From assembly GCF_000319305.2 (NCBI RefSeq), contig NZ_AMWJ02000001.1, positions 310,001 through 374,000 on the forward strand: DNA of 64,000 nucleotides, given 5' to 3'. The position numbers were made by a program, and so were the translations under genes. Origin of the DNA: Pseudomonas bharatica CSV86. Lineage in GTDB: Bacteria > Pseudomonadota > Gammaproteobacteria > Pseudomonadales > Pseudomonadaceae. This document shows, one piece after another, positions 61,259 through 64,000 of the stretch (positions within the stretch are counted from its first letter, which is position 1; each line of letters starts with the position of its first letter). The notes beneath the pieces are model-generated. The model was not told the DNA's origin and ran no database searches. It saw only the letters and a list, made by a program, of their open reading frames with translations.

Positions 61259-62710
61259 TTAGAAGGGATACTGCTGCTCGAAAGGCTCGATGGTCAGCCA
61301 CTTGAGCTCTGTGAACTCATCGATCACAGCACGGCCGTCGAAGCGTCCGTAGCCAGTGTTCTTAGTGCCTCCGTATGGAGCCTGCGCCTCGTTTTGGACA
61401 GTCGAGCCGTTAATGTGCACTGAACCATATTCGATGGACATGCCCACGCGCAAAGCACGGTTGATGTCGCGGCCAAATACGCCCGACGACAGGCCATAGG
61501 CGCTGTCGTTGGCAATGCGAATGGCCTCTGCTTCGCCGTTGCAACGGATCACCACAGTGATGGGACCGAAGGTCTCCTCATCGTAGATCCGCATGTTGGA
61601 TTTGACGTGATCCAGGATCGTGGCCGGCATGACCGCACCTTGGGCCATGCCGCCGCAGGCAACTGTGGCTCCTTTGTCGATCGCGTCCTTGAACAAACCA
61701 TTGATCCGCTCGCCTGAATTTGGCGAGACCATTGGGCCGATGATGCAGTCGCCAGTTACGCATGGGTCGCCCGCGCTCAAACGCTTGGTCTTTTCGGCAA
61801 ATTTGGCGACAAATTCGTCGGCAATCTTCTCATCAACCACCAAGCGCTCAGTGGACATGCAGATCTGACCTTGGAACAGGAAGCTACCGAATACCGCTGC
61901 CTTGACAGCTGCGTCGATGTCCGCGTCATCCAGAACAATAAGTGGGGACTTGCCACCGAGCTCCAGCAGGCAGCGCTTGAGGTGTAGCGCGGCCTTCTGC
62001 GCGATAATGCTGCCCACGCGGGTGGAGCCCGTGAAGTTGATGCGGCGGATCTCCTTGGCCGAAATCAATGCGTCCGCGATCTCGGGCGAACGGTCAGGCG
62101 AAGAATTGAGATAGTTGAGTACGCCAGCAGGCAGCCCGGCTTCCTGCACGCACTGGGTGATCAGGGCATGCGTCGCGGGACTAAATTCGGAACCTTTGAA
62201 TACCACCGTGTTGCCGCAGACCAGCGGATAAGCGATGGCTCGTGCCGCCAGCACTGCGGTGCCGTTCCACGGAACGATGCTCAGGATCGGACCGACCGGC
62301 TGACGTAGCGTCATTGAGAGCGTGTCAGACTTGTCTGTCGGAATAGTTTCCCCCTGAATTTGTGTAGCCAGCGATGCCGCTTCACGGAACACATTAGCTG
62401 ACATCTGGACATTGAAGCCGGCCCAAAGAGCGGAGGCTCCCACCTCCTTGGCCATCACTTCGATAAACTCGGGTGTTTTACTTTCCATGACCTCAGCAAC
62501 CCTCAGCAGAAGGCGGCGACGCTCCGAAGGGCCAACAGTCTTCCAGGTCTGGAACGCCTCTTGGGCAGCTTGCGCGGCCTTTAACGCATCCATCACCGTG
62601 GAGTTTGCACACTCCGTCATCACCTCACCACTGACGGGGTGCTTTCGCTCGAAGGTCTGTTGGTCACTGGAATTGATCCAGACATTGTTGATAAACAATT
62701 TTGTATTCAT
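61259..62710 (-). CDS. nahF: Salicylaldehyde dehydrogenase
   Basis: 483 residues, aldehyde dehydrogenase fold. Catalytic Glu in CLLELGGKSPLIVLDDADI (about 250), Cys in FLFQGQICMSTERLVVDE (about 284), and the nucleotide region SIVPWNGTAVLAARAIAYP. It oxidises salicylaldehyde to salicylate with NAD, the last step of the upper pathway. Lies 47 bp after nahB and 27 bp before nahC. Confidence 0.94.
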   Translation of the reverse strand: MNTKLFINNVWINSSDQQTFERKHPVSGEVMTECANSTVMDALKAAQAAQEAFQTWKTVGPSERRRLLLRVAEVMESKTPEFIEVMAKEVGASALWAGFNVQMSANVFREAASLATQIQGETIPTDKSDTLSMTLRQPVGPILSIVPWNGTAVLAARAIAYPLVCGNTVVFKGSEFSPATHALITQCVQEAGLPAGVLNYLNSSPDRSPEIADALISAKEIRRINFTGSTRVGSIIAQKAALHLKRCLLELGGKSPLIVLDDADIDAAVKAAVFGSFLFQGQICMSTERLVVDEKIADEFVAKFAEKTKRLSAGDPCVTGDCIIGPMVSPNSGERINGLFKDAIDKGATVACGGMAQGAVMPATILDHVKSNMRIYDEETFGPITVVIRCNGEAEAIRIANDSAYGLSSGVFGRDINRALRVGMSIEYGSVHINGSTVQNEAQAPYGGTKNTGYGRFDGRAVIDEFTELKWLTIEPFEQQYPF

Positions 62711-62757
62711 GCGGTTTGACCAGAAATTTAGTTATTATTTCAAGATAGGCGACAAAC

Positions 62758-63537
62758 CTACTTGCGACCGAGCGCCATCCCTCCATCTATATTAATGACA
62801 GTCCCGGTAATGAATTTCCCTTGATCTCGCGACGCCAACAACAAATAGGGTGCCACTACGTCTTCGGCCTTGGCTGCAAATCCAAGAGGCGTTAGACCCT
62901 TGATCATGTCCTCGATACCGGGCATGTTTTTCATGTGAGTTTTGTCGAAGCCGGCGCTTGCGGGACCGCTCAGAGACGTCACGGTGCCGCCCGGTGCAAC
63001 GGCGTTGACGCGAATGTGGGGAGCCAATTCGTAAGCCAAAGCCTTCATCATGCCCAGGACCGCATGTTTGCTGGCGATGTAGCATGAACCACCACCACCG
63101 ACCGTATGGGACGACACTGAAGCGGTCATCACCACTGATCCGCTAGTCTTTTTCAGTTCCTGCAGGGCGGCCCTGATACCGCTGAAATAGCTCTTGACAT
63201 TGATGTTGAATATCTCATCAAAACTGCTCGATATTTTCTCCCAAGGCTCTTCGATGCCAAGCATGTAATCCCAAATACCGGCATTTGCAATGAAACAATC
63301 GAGATGGCCGAATCTATCGGTTGTTTGCTTTATCAGCTTCTCATTTGTTGCGTGGTCCCGGACATCGCCCACGACGATCTCGAGTGCGTCCTTGAACTCA
63401 TTGCAAAGGCTCGCCTTTTGCTCCTCGTTTTGTACGAGAGCGGATACGCAATAACCGGCGGACTTAAAGGATCGAACCAGTTCGAGACCAATTCCTGAGC
63501 CAGCACCGGTTATCGAAACGACTTGTTGATTGCTCAT
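62758..63537 (-). CDS. nahB: cis-1,2-Dihydro-1,2-dihydroxynaphthalene dehydrogenase
   Basis: 259 residues from the ATG at 63537, preceded by AAAGGAAA; the upstream in-frame codons overlap that ribosome site. Short-chain dehydrogenase: cofactor loop TGAGSGIG (about 10-17), NAG motif FIANAGIWDY, catalytic Ser plus YIASKHAVLG (Tyr-x-x-x-Lys). It converts the cis-dihydrodiol to 1,2-dihydroxynaphthalene with NAD. Position between nahAd and nahF is canonical. Confidence 0.94.
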   Translation of the reverse strand: MSNQQVVSITGAGSGIGLELVRSFKSAGYCVSALVQNEEQKASLCNEFKDALEIVVGDVRDHATNEKLIKQTTDRFGHLDCFIANAGIWDYMLGIEEPWEKISSSFDEIFNINVKSYFSGIRAALQELKKTSGSVVMTASVSSHTVGGGGSCYIASKHAVLGMMKALAYELAPHIRVNAVAPGGTVTSLSGPASAGFDKTHMKNMPGIEDMIKGLTPLGFAAKAEDVVAPYLLLASRDQGKFITGTVINIDGGMALGRK

Positions 63538-63606
63538 ACACACAAATTTCCTTTTTAACAATGGGACCGCTTGTAGCAGTCACCATTTGTAAAGGCGATT
63601 ATTGGG

Positions 63607-64000
63607 TCACATAAAGACCATCACATTGTGCGTCTGGAATGTGCGCTCTGGATAATCAATCAATCGTTGAACCAACTTACGCGCTCCATCTTCGCCGCGC
63701 TTCCATTTATCCTCCCGAGTGGCATAGAAGACATCGACTTGATTGCCGCGTCGTGCTCGGTGAACAATGAGGTTGGAGCGAATGTGAAGCAAATCTTCAT
63801 TTTCGTCCATTGCAGCCTGGATATTTGTGATGAAACGAGTAAAGCGCACCTTTGGACTATTGCCCCAGTTTTGCGGATCCAGTTGATGCGCTACGCGAAC
63901 TTCCAGTTGTTCATAATTCTCGTTGAAAATGTTCAAGGTTTCATTGAGCTGGTAACGGCGCTCGGAAGCTGAGCGCAGTTCGCGTGAGATAATCTGATAT
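63607..64000 (-). CDS. nahAd: Naphthalene dioxygenase small (beta) subunit, N-terminus outside the window
   Basis: 131 residues are visible of the usual 194, starting mid-gene with QIISRELRSASERRYQLNE. Family stretches VRVAHQLDPQNWGNSPKVRF, RSNLIVHRARRGNQVDVFYA and the terminal THNVMVFM are present. It is the structural beta subunit of the Rieske dioxygenase that makes cis-naphthalene dihydrodiol. The catalytic alpha subunit and electron-transfer genes should lie just beyond the right edge. An internal start at 63936 is not the real one. Confidence 0.94.
   Translation of the reverse strand, partial: YQIISRELRSASERRYQLNETLNIFNENYEQLEVRVAHQLDPQNWGNSPKVRFTRFITNIQAAMDENEDLLHIRSNLIVHRARRGNQVDVFYATREDKWKRGEDGARKLVQRLIDYPERTFQTHNVMVFM

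Noticed and set aside
1..64000. tRNA genes, integrase and attachment sites expected for an ICE end
   Set aside because: I searched by eye for the typical tRNA 3' end context and for tyrosine-recombinase motifs and found none. The ICE ends must lie outside the window or be lost.

Overview
The window looks like chromosomal or integrative-element DNA from a naphthalene-degrading Pseudomonas (P. stutzeri-like). The nah genes have the classic NAH7/AN10-type content and order. They sit beside transfer genes of an ICE of the clc/PAGI-2 type and a dense set of Pseudomonas-style insertion sequences. No rRNA, tRNA, CRISPR array, integrase or attachment site was seen.

Layout. (1) 1-10.8 kb is a predicted DNA-modification and defence island. 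It holds an AIPR-family protein (cut by the window edge), a PD-(D/E)XK protein, a Z1-domain ATPase, a MutL/MORC-type GHKL ATPase, Vsr, a Dcm-type cytosine methyltransferase and a small excisionase-like HTH protein. A 2,985-bp ISL3-family element carrying an ArsR regulator and a metal-efflux-type permease sits exactly at the ATPase/Z1 junction, with a perfect 8-bp target duplication. (2) 11.0-29.4 kb is a very GC-rich ICE conjugation block: the RAQPRD to TIGR03744 cluster, a DsbA-like protein, a RadC-like protein, TIGR03757/56/55, TraG, DUF3742, an AbiEi/AbiEii toxin-antitoxin pair and a MobH-type relaxase. (3) 29.4-34.7 kb is scar tissue: a decayed IS66-type element, a frameshifted IS110-type element, one intact FAD-linked oxidoreductase and an ISL3 transposase fragment. 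(4) 34.8-45.5 kb is the salicylate (lower) pathway, nahG-T-H-I-N-L-O-M-K-J plus a GlcG/HbpS-like gene, with nahR divergent from nahG. (5) 45.5-53.0 kb is a nest of IS5 and IS66 copies around a second salicylate-hydroxylase-like gene (candidate nahW). (6) 53.1-57.5 kb is a FadL/TodX-like outer-membrane protein beheaded by a second, apparently identical copy of the ISL3 element. (7) 57.6-64.0 kb is the naphthalene (upper) pathway on the minus strand, nahAd(partial)-B-F-C-[nahQ-like remnant]-E-D, followed by an alcohol dehydrogenase remnant.

Together the upper genes would convert naphthalene to salicylate. NahG and possibly the NahW-like enzyme would make catechol, and the meta-cleavage genes would take catechol to pyruvate and acetyl-CoA. 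NahR would sense salicylate. Several normally intact genes carry single-base frameshifts beside short G or C runs (the TIGR03746 gene, radC, DUF3742, nahC). These are either true decay or residual sequencing error, and this matters for whether the pathway and the transfer machine work. The two identical ISL3 copies in direct orientation bracket 47.6 kb containing the transfer block and the lower pathway.
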